Program-made: the position numbers and the translations under genes | The notes under the pieces: generated by a model | What the model was told of the DNA's origin: nothing | Seen by the model: the letters and a program-made list of their open reading frames with translations, nothing else | The model's database searches: none | Assembly (NCBI RefSeq): GCF_015482775.1 | Contig: NZ_CP058214.1 | Location: forward strand, 1,878,272-1,942,271 | Source of the DNA: Kaustia mangrovi | Lineage (GTDB): Bacteria > Pseudomonadota > Alphaproteobacteria > Rhizobiales > Im1 | Length of the DNA: 64,000 bases | Reading direction: 5' to 3' | Shown here: piece after piece, positions 35,612-44,230 of the stretch | Layout: the number at the start of each line of letters is the position of its first letter | Numbering within the stretch: the first letter of the stretch is position 1

Positions 35612-36271
35612 ATGGCGGATGTCGGCAGCCAGGCTATCGTCGGCGGGCGCAGGACCCGCCTCTGGGCCGAGTTTGCGGGCCTCTATGTCGCAATCCCGCT
35701 CGCCATGGCCTTCGCCCTGCCGTCGGATACGCTCTGGTGGGGGCTTGCCGGCCTGTTCGCGCTGGCCGTCCTGCTGCTCTCGCTCGCCGACGGCTTCTCG
35801 TGGCGCTCGCTGATCGCAGCGCCCGCCGTGCCGGACTGGCCCGCCCTTGCGGGCTTCGTCGTGCTGGCCGCGGGGATCTCCATCGGCCTCGTCCTGTGGC
35901 TCAGGCCCTATGCGCTCTTCGGCATGCCGCTCCACAACCGGGAGCTCTGGCTCGCGATCATGGCGCTCTATCCGCTGCTCTCCGCCTTCCCGCAGGAGAT
36001 CGTCTTCCGCGTCCTGTTCTTCAGACGATACGGCGCACTCTTCAATGGCGCCCATGTCGCGATCGCGGCCAATGCGGCGGCGTTCTCGCTCGCCCATCTC
36101 TTCTACTGGAACTGGCCGGCCGTCATCCTGACCGCGCTCGGCGGCGCCGTCTTCGCCTGGGCCTACCGGGAGAAGGGCTCCTTCCTCTTCGCCTGGCTGC
36201 TCCACGCCCTTGCCGGCCAGATCGTCTTCACCTCCGGCCTCGGCCGCTATTTCTATCACGGCGCCATATAG
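35612..36271 (+). CDS. CPBP-family intramembrane metalloprotease-like protein
   Basis: The protein has 219 residues from ATG 35612 with GGGAGAGAGG upstream. Several membrane helices are visible. CPBP/Abi motif 1 appears as PQEIVFRVLFFRRY (Glu and Arg kept, with only one of the usual two glutamates), and motif 2 as NAAAFSLAHLFYWNW, with the motif 3 region HALAGQIVFTSG. The family comprises inner-membrane peptidases related to Rce1. It is a single gene convergent with the apnO-like gene. The reduced first motif leaves catalytic activity open. Confidence 0.8.
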   Translation: MADVGSQAIVGGRRTRLWAEFAGLYVAIPLAMAFALPSDTLWWGLAGLFALAVLLLSLADGFSWRSLIAAPAVPDWPALAGFVVLAAGISIGLVLWLRPYALFGMPLHNRELWLAIMALYPLLSAFPQEIVFRVLFFRRYGALFNGAHVAIAANAAAFSLAHLFYWNWPAVILTALGGAVFAWAYREKGSFLFAWLLHALAGQIVFTSGLGRYFYHGAI

Positions 36272-36367
36272 GGCATCGTCCGATAAGGCGGCACCGGCCA
36301 CCCATGACATGATGATCCCGTGGGCGGCCGGAGGGAGCGGGCCGGGGCAGCAACAATCAGGCAAGCC

Positions 36368-37216
36368 TCATCCCTTCGGCGCGGCGTTGCAGATACCCTT
36401 CACCGAGCGCATCACCGCCTCGGGTGCGAAGACGCGGTCGAGCCAGCCATCCCGGAAGATCTCCGCCTTCGCGTTCTCGATGGCCAGCAGCGCCCCGTCG
36501 GAGAACTGCCCCGGAAAGGCCTCGAACAGGATGGCGAGCTCGACATTGAGATGGCCGAGCATGAAATCCATCGCCGCCTGGTGCGGCACGCCGCGCCGGG
36601 CCGCCTCGTCGGTCGCCTCGCGCAGCGCGGTGACGAGCGTCGCCGCCACGGTCTCCGACAGGGCCGGCTCGAGAATCGCCATCTGCTCCACGCTCACGCG
36701 GTGGGAGCGCATGACCGGCTTGTAGATCGCCCGCGCGATCGCCTCGCATGGCGCATAGTGCTCCTCCGGTCCCTGCATGAGCGCGCAGACGATATGCTGT
36801 CTCGCATGCTCGCCGCCGAAATAGTCGGTCTTGGCCTCCATCCTCGTCTCCTCGTTGAAGATTGGCGGATGGCAGGGATGGGTGACGAAATAGGTGATAT
36901 CGGCGCGCTCCGGCAGCTCGCCCGCATGGGGCGCGGCGGCATCGAGCATGATGACCGCGCAGCCGCCCGGTATCTTGTCGACGAACCCCCGGGCGATCTT
37001 GCCAATGGCCGCATCCGGCACCGCCATCAGCACGACATCGGCCCGGGCCAGTGCCTCGTCCGGATCCGCGCAGGTCACGCCGAGCGCGTCGGCGAGGCGC
37101 TCGCGGCCGGCCTGCGATATCTCCACATGGTCCACCTCATAGGGCTCGTCCGCGAGATTGCGGGCAAGCCTCAGCCCCATCTTTCCGCCCGCGCCGAGCA
37201 ATGCGATCCTGGTCAT
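36368..37216 (-). CDS. apnO: D-apionate oxidoisomerase-like NAD-binding dehydrogenase (ApnO-like)
   Basis: The protein has 282 residues with ribosome-binding site GGGAGGAGAT. The Rossmann motif IALLGAGGKMGLRLARNL is at residues 4-21; a phosphogluconate-dehydrogenase-like C-terminal domain follows (THPCHPPIFNEE, EQMAILEPALSETVAATL). The assignment relies on context: it is co-directional with a four-carbon acid-sugar kinase and a RuBisCO-like protein, the trio described for D-apionate breakdown. There ApnO oxidises and isomerises D-apionate to 3-oxo-isoapionate. It is last in the trio, 31 bp after the kinase. If the context misleads, it is simply a sugar-acid dehydrogenase. Confidence 0.7.
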   Translation of the reverse strand: MTRIALLGAGGKMGLRLARNLADEPYEVDHVEISQAGRERLADALGVTCADPDEALARADVVLMAVPDAAIGKIARGFVDKIPGGCAVIMLDAAAPHAGELPERADITYFVTHPCHPPIFNEETRMEAKTDYFGGEHARQHIVCALMQGPEEHYAPCEAIARAIYKPVMRSHRVSVEQMAILEPALSETVAATLVTALREATDEAARRGVPHQAAMDFMLGHLNVELAILFEAFPGQFSDGALLAIENAKAEIFRDGWLDRVFAPEAVMRSVKGICNAAPKG

Positions 37217-37247
37217 GCGAGATCTCCTCCCTTGTCCCTCGTGTATC

Positions 37248-38624
37248 TCAAGTTCCACCTCCGGCACGGACGCGCCCGAAATAGTCCGGCCCGCCGATCT
37301 GGCCACCCTTGAAGGCGATCTGGAGGCCCTCCAGCCGGCGCTCCTTAGCATGCGCGAGACACAGGGGCGCGCCCGGCGCAACGGGCACCATCGCCTCCAG
37401 CGCATAGAGGCCGAGCGCCCCGCCGGCCCGGCCCGCCGTGTCGCCGCCGCTGACCACGACGCGCCCGAGCCCCGCCTGCCGGACGACGCGGGAGAGAATG
37501 TCGCCGAGCGCCCGCCCGATCCGGTCCTGCCCCTCCGCCGGGTCGATGCCGAGCGCACGGACCTTGTCCGCGAACCGGACGATCCGGGGGTCGTCGGGTC
37601 CGCGTGCGGTGTGGACGAGCGGGCTTCGGCCGTCTTCCAGCGCCGCCAATGCGCACGAGACGGTATCGGCGATCTCCTCCTGCCGCGTCGCCGGGTCGGC
37701 AAGGCGCGTCGCGTCGGGCGCGATGTCGGCAAAACCGTTCTTGAAGCTCCAGCCGATCTGGTCCGCGGTCACCGGCGAGCAGCTCCCCGAGACGGCCGCG
37801 ATCCGGTCCACCGGCCCGAGCCCGGCGCGCGCGGTGGCCTGCGGCAGGAGCCCGGCCCGGCGCCAATGGGCGATCAGCGCATATTGAAGGCCGGAGGAGG
37901 AGGCGGAAAAGAGGCCGTCGCCCCGCCCCTGCCAGACGAGCGCGCCCGCCGCGGCGAGCGTCTCCTCGTCCATGACATCGACCAGAACGGCCCGCGCGCC
38001 GTCCGCGAGCACGGTTTCGAGGCGGTCCGCACCACGGCCCTCCTTCAGGGCGACGAAATCGACGAGCCCGATGGGGAGGTCGGTCTGGTCGGCGAGATGG
38101 CGGCTGAGATCGGCCTCGCCCATGGGCGTCACCGGATGGCGCGCCATGGTCGGGTGGCGGTCGAGCCGGTAGCCCTCGCCATCGACGGTGGCGAACAGGT
38201 TGCCGAACGCCTGATAGCGCCCGAGCCGGGGCGCGGCGACGATCATGGGCGACCAGCGGCAGGGCCGCGCCCGGAGCCCCAGCTCCAGCGCCTTGCCGAT
38301 GGAGCCGACCGTTGGCGAGGAATCGAAGGTGGAGCACACCTTGTAGTGCAGGATCGGCGCGCCGAGGCCGGCGAGCGTGGCAAATATCTCCGGCAGATGG
38401 CGCTCCATCCAGCCGGGCGTGCGGCTGCGCGCGGTGCCGGCGATGCCGATGGCCCGGTAGCCGGCAAAGGCCGACAGCCGCTCCGGCGTTGGCGGTTCCA
38501 GGAACAGGACGGCCGGCAGCCCGTTGAACGCGAAGACCTCCATCGCATCGGTGGAGCCGGTGAAGTCATCGCCATGGAAGGCGAGAAGACAGCCTTGGGC
38601 CAGCGTCTCGCGCGCCACCGTCAT
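37248..38624 (-). CDS. oiaK: four-carbon acid-sugar kinase family protein (3-oxo-isoapionate kinase-like)
   Basis: The protein has 458 residues. The two-domain fold of the former DUF1537 family is shown by LAFHGDDFTGSTDAMEVF (about 13-30), HYKVCSTFDSSPTVGSIG and, in the C-terminal nucleotide-binding domain, SGSCSPVTADQI, VVSGGDTAGRAG and GGQIGGPDYF. Family members phosphorylate threonate, erythronate or 3-oxo-isoapionate. The partner RuBisCO-like gene overlaps its start (ATGA at 38621-38624), which favours the 3-oxo-isoapionate role (4-phosphate formation). Confidence 0.78.
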   Translation of the reverse strand: MTVARETLAQGCLLAFHGDDFTGSTDAMEVFAFNGLPAVLFLEPPTPERLSAFAGYRAIGIAGTARSRTPGWMERHLPEIFATLAGLGAPILHYKVCSTFDSSPTVGSIGKALELGLRARPCRWSPMIVAAPRLGRYQAFGNLFATVDGEGYRLDRHPTMARHPVTPMGEADLSRHLADQTDLPIGLVDFVALKEGRGADRLETVLADGARAVLVDVMDEETLAAAGALVWQGRGDGLFSASSSGLQYALIAHWRRAGLLPQATARAGLGPVDRIAAVSGSCSPVTADQIGWSFKNGFADIAPDATRLADPATRQEEIADTVSCALAALEDGRSPLVHTARGPDDPRIVRFADKVRALGIDPAEGQDRIGRALGDILSRVVRQAGLGRVVVSGGDTAGRAGGALGLYALEAMVPVAPGAPLCLAHAKERRLEGLQIAFKGGQIGGPDYFGRVRAGGGT

Positions 38625-39874
38625 CGATAGGCCTCCAGCGCGGTGCGCAGCGCCTCGTGCGAGCGCGCATAGGTCTCCGCCGGAATGCCCTTAACGGCGG
38701 CCTCCCACGCCTCGCGCAGGCTGGCCACGCCAGCGGCCGGCCCGGCCGGGTGCGCCATGATCCCGCCACCTGCAGCATAGATCAGGTCGACGGAGCCGAG
38801 CGCCTCGTAGGTCGCCGCCGCCTGCCGCGCCGACTGGCCGGAGGAGAAGACCGGCATCGCCGTCATGGGACGGTCGTCGAACAGCGGCTCCAGACAGGCA
38901 CGGGCGGAGGCGACGACGCTGTCATTCGCCTCGCAGAACTTGTTGTCGAGCCCGTTGACATGCATGTGGTCGGCGCCGGCGAGCCGCCAGAGCGTCTGCC
39001 AGGCCCTGTAGGACCAGCCGAGCATGGGATGGCGGCTGAGATAGCCCCAGCCATTGCGGTGGGCATGGATCGGCAGGGCGCAATGGCGCCTGAGCGCCAT
39101 GAGGCCTGCGAGCCCGACGCTGTTGAGACTGACCATGACGCAGGTGCCGCCATGCTCCGCGACCACGTCGTGGCGCCGGCGCATCTCGTCGACCTCGCCC
39201 GTCAGGTTGAAGGCGACCATCGGCTTGCGCCCCGTGCGGTCGGCATGGCGCGCGACGACCTCCATGACCGCCTTCACGCGCGCCTCGAAGGGGCAATGGG
39301 CACCGTCGCTCTGCAGCTCGTCGTCCTTGACGAAATCGATGCCCGCCGCGCACAGCCCGTCGACGAGACCGGCGGTTTCCGCCGGGCCGAGCCCGATGCT
39401 CGGCTTTATGATCGTGCCGATGAGCGGACGGCCCTCCACGCCCGCGAGCCGGCGCGTTCCCTCAACCCCGAAGGCCGGGCCGGGACAGGCCTGCGCGAAC
39501 GCCCGGGGCAGCGCGATGTCGAGGAGGCGCAGACCGCTCACCTCCCTCAGCTCGAACAGGTTTCCCGCAACCGTCGCCATGAGGTTGGGCAGCGACGGGC
39601 CGATATTGTCCAGCGGCCAGGAAATCTCCACGCGCGCCCTGCTATAGCGTGCACCGTCCGGCGGGCGGGCAGCGCCCGGCAAGCTCGGCTCGGCGACCGT
39701 GTCCAGACGCTCCACCCGCTCCACGACGGCGCCCGCACGCCGGCGAAGCTCCGGCGTCTCGCCGGGAACCGCCACGAAGGTTCCGCTCGACTGCTCGCCG
39801 GCCATGACGCCTGCGACCGCATCCGGATCGAGCCCGGTCTCCAGCAGATAGGTGGCGCGAATGCGCTCGCCCAT
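38621..39874 (-). CDS. RuBisCO-like protein, form IV (3-oxo-isoapionate-4-phosphate decarboxylase or transcarboxylase/hydrolase)
   Basis: The protein has 417 residues. The RuBisCO large-chain fold is marked by GTIIKPSIGL (153-162; Lys157 matches the catalytic KPK lysine, and the second lysine is Ser), FVKDDE (181-186, carbamylated-lysine/metal motif intact), HRNGWGYLSRHPMLGWSY and MPVFSSGQSA in place of loop 6. The missing loop-6 lysine rules out CO2 fixation. In apionate clusters such proteins act on 3-oxo-isoapionate 4-phosphate either by decarboxylation (OiaX) or by transcarboxylation/hydrolysis to 3-phosphoglycerate and glycolate (OiaT). Sequence alone does not separate the two here. It is the first gene of the trio. 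Confidence 0.82.
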   Translation of the reverse strand: MGERIRATYLLETGLDPDAVAGVMAGEQSSGTFVAVPGETPELRRRAGAVVERVERLDTVAEPSLPGAARPPDGARYSRARVEISWPLDNIGPSLPNLMATVAGNLFELREVSGLRLLDIALPRAFAQACPGPAFGVEGTRRLAGVEGRPLIGTIIKPSIGLGPAETAGLVDGLCAAGIDFVKDDELQSDGAHCPFEARVKAVMEVVARHADRTGRKPMVAFNLTGEVDEMRRRHDVVAEHGGTCVMVSLNSVGLAGLMALRRHCALPIHAHRNGWGYLSRHPMLGWSYRAWQTLWRLAGADHMHVNGLDNKFCEANDSVVASARACLEPLFDDRPMTAMPVFSSGQSARQAAATYEALGSVDLIYAAGGGIMAHPAGPAAGVASLREAWEAAVKGIPAETYARSHEALRTALEAYR

Positions 39875-39907
39875 GATGCGGTCCCCTTCCTGCGCCGGCG
39901 CACCTCA

Positions 39908-39942
39908 CCGCCAACTGATATACTCATCATACCAGTTGGCGG
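39908..39942. promoter_or_regulatory. large operator-like dyad upstream of the RuBisCO-like/kinase/ApnO operon
   Basis: CCGCCAACTG (39908-39917) and CAGTTGGCGG (39933-39942) are perfect 10-base arms separated by 15 bp. The spacer ATATACTCATCATAC is itself nearly symmetric (TAT...ATA). It lies 34-68 bp before the first gene of the operon, the place of a repressor or promoter site. No regulator gene is adjacent, so the binding protein is unknown. Confidence 0.6.
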
Positions 39943-40165
39943 GACGTGGCAACAAGGGGCGTTTCGACAGGCCCATACACAACGGCCCTGCTGTACCGCC
40001 ACACCCCGACCGCCCTGCAAAGGCCGAACCCCTATCGCCGATACGGCAATGGATCCCCGCTCTTCCGCGGAGCTAACGCGCGGAGAGACACCAAGGTCCT
40101 CGATCCAGAGCTCAAGACCGGGATCCGCCGGCCCTGCCGGAATCATGCCCGGTCCCCACCCCGTC

Positions 40166-40185
40166 ATTCCCGCGGAAGCGGGAAT
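40166..40185. repeat. palindromic extragenic repeat of the GTCATTCCCGC type
   Basis: ATTCCCGC and GCGGGAAT pair over 8 bp around GGAA, within the extended context CCCGTCATTCCCGC. The same sequence family forms the hairpin at 21237-21264, so it is a dispersed repeat of this genome. Confidence 0.65.
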
Positions 40186-40254
40186 CCATCTCCCTGACGT
40201 CGCGACGGATCTGCGCCCGCGCTGAGAGATGACAGATGGGTCGAGGGACGGGCC

Positions 40255-40749
40255 CTACCGCTCCTTCTCGAAGAGCGAGGGCAGCGGGTAGTGGCTCTTC
40301 ACGAAGGGCGACTTGATGACGACGTAGCTGAAATATTTCTCGATGCCGATATTCGTCTCCAGGAGCCGCTCCACGATCTCCTGATATTCGGCGATGCCGC
40401 GCGTCACGAATTTCAGCAGATAGTCGTAGCTACCGCTGACCAGATGGCACTCGACGATCTCGTCCAGCCGCCGCACCGCCGCCTCGAACCGGCTGAAATC
40501 GCCAGGCCGGTGGTCCGACAGGGTCACCTCGGTGAAGACCGTCAGCGTCTCGCCGAGCTTGGCCATATCGATCTGCGCGCTGTAGCCGGTGATGAAGCCC
40601 GCCTCCTGCAGCCGCTTCACTCGCAGCAGGCAGGGGCTCGGCGACAGGCCGACCGCCTCGGCCAGCTCCACATTGGTGATGCGGCCGTTCTTCTGCAGTT
40701 CGTAGAGGATCCTGATGTCGATACGGTCGAGCTTCGGGGCTCTCGTCAT
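40255..40749 (-). CDS. Lrp/AsnC-family transcriptional regulator
   Basis: The protein has 164 residues. The AsnC-type helix-turn-helix is at about residues 7-60 (LDRIDIRILYELQKNGRITN, SPSPCLLRVKRLQEAGFI); the C-terminal RAM domain follows (VFTEVTL, VECHLVSGSYDYLLKFV). These proteins sense amino acids. It lies 87 bp downstream of a class-III aminotransferase on the same strand, which it probably controls. Confidence 0.92.
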   Translation of the reverse strand: MTRAPKLDRIDIRILYELQKNGRITNVELAEAVGLSPSPCLLRVKRLQEAGFITGYSAQIDMAKLGETLTVFTEVTLSDHRPGDFSRFEAAVRRLDEIVECHLVSGSYDYLLKFVTRGIAEYQEIVERLLETNIGIEKYFSYVVIKSPFVKSHYPLPSLFEKER

Positions 40750-40836
40750 GTCTCTTGCGCGTCTCGTCGCCGGCTGCCGAATATGGCCGCGGCCGGCGCC
40801 GAAACGTCAGGGGCGCCGTGCCCGGCGCCGCGCATA

Positions 40837-42216
40837 CTACCCCAGAGACTTGCGAATGTCGGCCCAATCGAGCACCTGGTCGAGGGTCTTGCGGGTACGC
40901 TCCACAATCAGGTCGATCTCGTCCGGCGTGCAGGTGAGCGGCGGGGCGAACCCGATCACCCCGTCGGGGAAGGCGCGCACAATCAGGCCGTTCTCGTAGG
41001 CGCAGGCGAAGATGCGCTCGCCGAGCTTCAGCGCGGGGTCGAACTTGCGCTTCTCGTCCTTGTGAGAGACGAGCTCCAATGCGGCAAGCATGCCGCGCCC
41101 GCGCGCCTCGCCGACCAGCGGATGGCCGGCAAGCGCGCCGAGCCCCGCCATGAGCCGCTCGCCCATGCGCCGGCCGTTCTCCACCAGACCGCCCTCGGTA
41201 TAGAGCTTCAGGACCGCAAGCCCCACCGCCGCACTCACCGGATGGCCCGAATAGGTGAAGCCGTGGCCGACCGGCGCGTCGGGCCCCGCCCCGTCGGCGA
41301 TCGCCTGATAGACCGGCTCGCTCATCACCACCGCACCCATGGGCACATAGCCGGATGTCAGCCCCTTCGCCATGGTCATGAGGTCGGGCACGACCCCCTC
41401 GTGCTCGCAGGCGAACATGGTGCCCGTGCGCCCGAACCCCGTGATCACCTCGTCGGCGACGAACAGGATGCCGAGCTCGCGGCAGGTCTCGCGCATGGCC
41501 CTGAGCCAGCCGTCCGGCGGCACGATGACGCCGCCGGAGCCCTGGACCGGCTCGCAGAAGAAGGCCGCGACCGTATCCGCGCCGAGCTCCGCGACCTTGT
41601 CCCTGAGCGCGGCGACCGAGGCCGCCGTCACGGCCCGATGGTCCTCGCCCTCGGGGCTGCGATAGGGGAAGGGCGAGGGAATGCGATGCTGCCATGGCAG
41701 CGGCACGTCGAACCCTTTGTGGAAGACCGGCAGGGCGGTGAGCCCCGAGCCCGTGGTGGACGAGCCGTGATAGCCCTGCTCCAGCGTGATGACCTGCTTC
41801 TTCTCCGGCTTGCCGAGCGCGTTGAAATAGTAGCGGATGAAGCGCACCGCCGAATCGACGGCATCCGATCCGCCGAGCGTGAAATAGACGCGGGACAGGT
41901 CGCCCGGCGTGAGGTCGGCCAGCTCGGCGGCCAGCCGTATCGAGGGCTCGCTGCCGAGATCGAAATAGCCCGTCGCATAGGCCAGGCGCTGCATCTGCTC
42001 CGTCGCCGCGGCGACGACCGAGGGCTGACCGTAGCCCGCATTCACACACCACAGCCCCGCAAAGCCGTCGATGAGCTCGCGGCCCTGCGCATCGGTCACG
42101 AACACGCCCTTCGCCGATTGAAGGACCGTCACGCCGCGTTCCTCATGCCCCCTGTAGGAGGCGACGGGGTGGATCAGATGGCGGCGGTCGAGCTCGACAA
42201 GGGAATTGCTCAGCAT
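40837..42216 (-). CDS. class-III PLP-dependent aminotransferase (putrescine/omega-amino-acid type)
   Basis: The protein has 459 residues from ATG 42216; the open frame to 42693 overlaps LysR and is rejected. Family landmarks are DGFAGLWCVNAGYGQ, GYHGSSTTGSGL, FFCEPVQGSGGVIVPP, LFVADEVITGFGRTG (Asp for the pyridine nitrogen) and TMAKGLTSGYVPMGA (PLP lysine), with HGFTYSGHPVSAA. This matches the SpuC-like / omega-amino-acid:pyruvate group. With four polyamine-type importers nearby, transamination of putrescine or a related amine is plausible. Its likely regulator is the downstream Lrp. Confidence 0.85.
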   Translation of the reverse strand: MLSNSLVELDRRHLIHPVASYRGHEERGVTVLQSAKGVFVTDAQGRELIDGFAGLWCVNAGYGQPSVVAAATEQMQRLAYATGYFDLGSEPSIRLAAELADLTPGDLSRVYFTLGGSDAVDSAVRFIRYYFNALGKPEKKQVITLEQGYHGSSTTGSGLTALPVFHKGFDVPLPWQHRIPSPFPYRSPEGEDHRAVTAASVAALRDKVAELGADTVAAFFCEPVQGSGGVIVPPDGWLRAMRETCRELGILFVADEVITGFGRTGTMFACEHEGVVPDLMTMAKGLTSGYVPMGAVVMSEPVYQAIADGAGPDAPVGHGFTYSGHPVSAAVGLAVLKLYTEGGLVENGRRMGERLMAGLGALAGHPLVGEARGRGMLAALELVSHKDEKRKFDPALKLGERIFACAYENGLIVRAFPDGVIGFAPPLTCTPDEIDLIVERTRKTLDQVLDWADIRKSLG

Positions 42217-42375
42217 GGGTCGTGGGTCCCGGAATGCGGTTTTGCAGCGTGTCCGCACACTACCGCCCCCGGCCAAGCAGAATGTGCCAAGCTTCGCGCC
42301 GGAACGGCATCTCTCGGCATTTCGAGGCCTCGCCGCCGGCAGAAAATATCCCGCCCGCAAGCGTCCTGGAGCGCC

Positions 42376-42420
42376 GCGCTTTCGAACCGGAAAAGTGGTC
42401 TCCACTTTTCCTGAAAGCGC
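42376..42420. repeat. nested palindrome directly after the LysR stop
   Basis: The inner arms GGAAAAGTGG and CCACTTTTCC (42389-42411) pair around TCT; the outer arms GCGCTTTC and GAAAGCGC (42376-42383, 42413-42420) enclose them. This ACCGGAAAAGTGG-type palindrome is a common intergenic repeat in rhizobia and relatives. It ends two bases before the LysR stop codon and may also end that transcript. Confidence 0.65.
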
Positions 42421-42421
42421 T

Positions 42422-43300
42422 CTAGGTCTGCCCCAGCAGCCGCGGACGGGCCGCCTTAACCGCATCGGCGACGAAATCCGCAAAGGCCCTGATGCGGGCG
42501 GTCCGGCGCAGATCGGGATGGGTGAGCAGCCAGAGATCGACCGCAAGCTCGGGCACCGGATCGCCGAGCCGGACGAGCCTGTCGTCGCCATCGGCCAGAT
42601 AGCAGGGCAGGACCGTGGCGCCGAGCCCCTCGCGGACCGCCGCCAGCAGGCCCATGCCGGTATTGGCCCGGTAGACGCAGCGCGCGTCCACACCCTTGGT
42701 CGCCATCCAGCGGCCGAGCGCGGGATGGATCATCGGCTCGTCCCATCCCACCCACGGCCCGCTGTCCGCGTCGCCGGTGCCAGCGGGGCCATAGACGGCC
42801 TGTGCGATGGTGCCGATCCTGCGGCCGACAAGCGCCTCGGGCGGCGCGCCCGTCGGCCTGATCGCCACGTCGGCCTCGCGCCTCGACAGGCTGAACAGCT
42901 CGTTGGAGACGACGGCTTCCAGCACGATGTCGGGGAACACCTCCCGGAAGGACGCAAAGACCGGCGTCAGGAAACCCGCCAGAAGCGAATCCGTCGTCGT
43001 CACGCGCACCGTGCCGGACGGGCGCAGATCGCGGCCCGCGACGCGGCGTTCGACAGCGACAACCTCCGCTGCGATTCCCTCCGCCACCGCCGCGATGTCC
43101 TCGCCCTCCAGCGTCGGCGCATAGCCGCGCCGCGACCGGTCGAACAGCTTGACGCCCAGCCGCTCCTCGATCCCGGCAAGCCGCCGGAAGACGGTGGCAT
43201 GGCTCAGCCCGAGCATGCGCGCCGCACCCGACAGGGAGCCCGTACGCGCAACCGCCATGACGGTTCTCAGATCGTCCCAGGGCATAGTCTGTTCATTCAT
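42422..43300 (-). CDS. LysR-family transcriptional regulator
   Basis: The protein has 292 residues. The helix-turn-helix is at about residues 8-66 (WDDLRTVMAVARTGSLSGAA, LSHATVFRRLAGIEERLGV). The effector domain has GTVRVTTTDSLLAG, SRREADVAIRP and MGLLAAVREGLGATVLP. It is divergent from the NAD(P)H oxidoreductase gene at 43405 (104 bp between starts), the probable target. Confidence 0.88.
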   Translation of the reverse strand: MNEQTMPWDDLRTVMAVARTGSLSGAARMLGLSHATVFRRLAGIEERLGVKLFDRSRRGYAPTLEGEDIAAVAEGIAAEVVAVERRVAGRDLRPSGTVRVTTTDSLLAGFLTPVFASFREVFPDIVLEAVVSNELFSLSRREADVAIRPTGAPPEALVGRRIGTIAQAVYGPAGTGDADSGPWVGWDEPMIHPALGRWMATKGVDARCVYRANTGMGLLAAVREGLGATVLPCYLADGDDRLVRLGDPVPELAVDLWLLTHPDLRRTARIRAFADFVADAVKAARPRLLGQT

Positions 43301-43404
43301 ACAAGGACACTTTGCAATTATTCGGTATTTCCGTTCATTATCGCAAAGACTAGATCATCGGGCGACAGCGATAAACCCCGCGACACAGATCCAGGGAGCC
43401 CGAC

Positions 43405-44198
43405 ATGCACGCGCTCATCGTTCTTGCCCACCCGAGGAGAAATCGTTCAACGCCCAGCTCGCCCGGACCGCGAAAGAGACCCTCGAAGGGCAGGGCCACA
43501 CCGTCGAGATCGCCGATCTCTACCGCGAGCACTTCGATCCCCTGGAAGGCCCGCGCCATTTTCCCGAGCGCGCCGACAGCGGGTTCTTCAGCGCCATGGC
43601 CGAGCAGCGCCACGCGGCCGACACCGACACACTGCCCGCCGATGTGGAACGCGAGATCGCACGGCTGGAGCGCGCGGATCTCGTGATCTTCCAGTTTCCG
43701 CTCTGGTGGTGGTCGGTCCCGGCGATCCTCAAGGGCTGGCTCGACCGGGTCTTTGTCTGGGGCCGGGTCTATTCGAGCCGGATGCGCTACGAGGACCGCG
43801 GCCATTTCCGGGGAAAGCGCGCCTTCCTCTCCGTGACGACCGGGGCGCCGGAGCCCGCCTTCGGACCGGACGGGCGCGCCGGCAATCTCGACCTCGTCCT
43901 CTGGCCGGTCGAATTCAGCCTGTCCTATGTGGGCTTCTCCGTCCTGCCCTCCTTCCGTGCCTTCGGGGTCGGCGGCGCGGCGCCGGCAGACAGCACGACG
44001 CTGGCGCGCGAGATCGAGGCCCGCAAGGCAGCGTTCAGCGCCCATCTCGACCGGCTCGACCGGCTCCGTCCCCTCCCTTTCAACGGATCGCAGGACTGGG
44101 ACGAGACCGGCCGGCTGAAGCCGGACGCACCGAGCCACAGCCCGTTCATCCGGCATGCCGCACGCCCGCGCGACCGGATCGCGGGAGAGCAGGCTTGA
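43405..44198 (+). pseudogene. NAD(P)H dehydrogenase (quinone)-like flavodoxin-fold oxidoreductase, frameshifted
   Basis: ATG 43405 with AGGGAG upstream begins MHALIVLAHP, the first strand of the family, then the frame shifts. The continuation EEKSFNAQLARTAKETL, DLYREHFDPLEG, LVIFQFPLWWWSVPAILKGW and VTTGAPEPAFG reads in the next frame to 44198. One extra G after position 43434 restores AHPEEKSFNAQL, exactly the flavin-phosphate loop of the NQO/MdaB/KefF family. The restored length of about 264 residues is normal. The rest is undamaged, so an error in the sequence is as likely as a null allele. Confidence 0.8.
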
Positions 44199-44210
44199 CG
44201 GCGTACCGTT

Positions 44211-44229
44211 TATGAGATTTTATCTCATA
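44211..44229. promoter_or_regulatory. operator-like dyad at the XRE-cupin gene start
   Basis: TATGAGA and TCTCATA are perfect 7-base arms around TTTTA, ending two bases before ATG 44231. The AT-rich dyad stands out in GC-rich DNA and suggests autoregulation by the XRE-cupin protein it precedes. Confidence 0.6.
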
Positions 44230-44230
44230 T

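Larger units (their letters stand above)
39875..40254. other. 380-bp intergenic region: operator dyad and palindromic repeats, no protein gene
   Basis: It holds a long operator-like dyad (39908-39942), a degenerate GGATCCCCGCTCTTCCGCGGAG-type repeat half near 40051, and a GTCATTCCCGC repeat at 40166-40185. The segment is the upstream region of the RuBisCO-like operon and the downstream region of the Lrp gene. No frame in it has family features. Confidence 0.55.
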
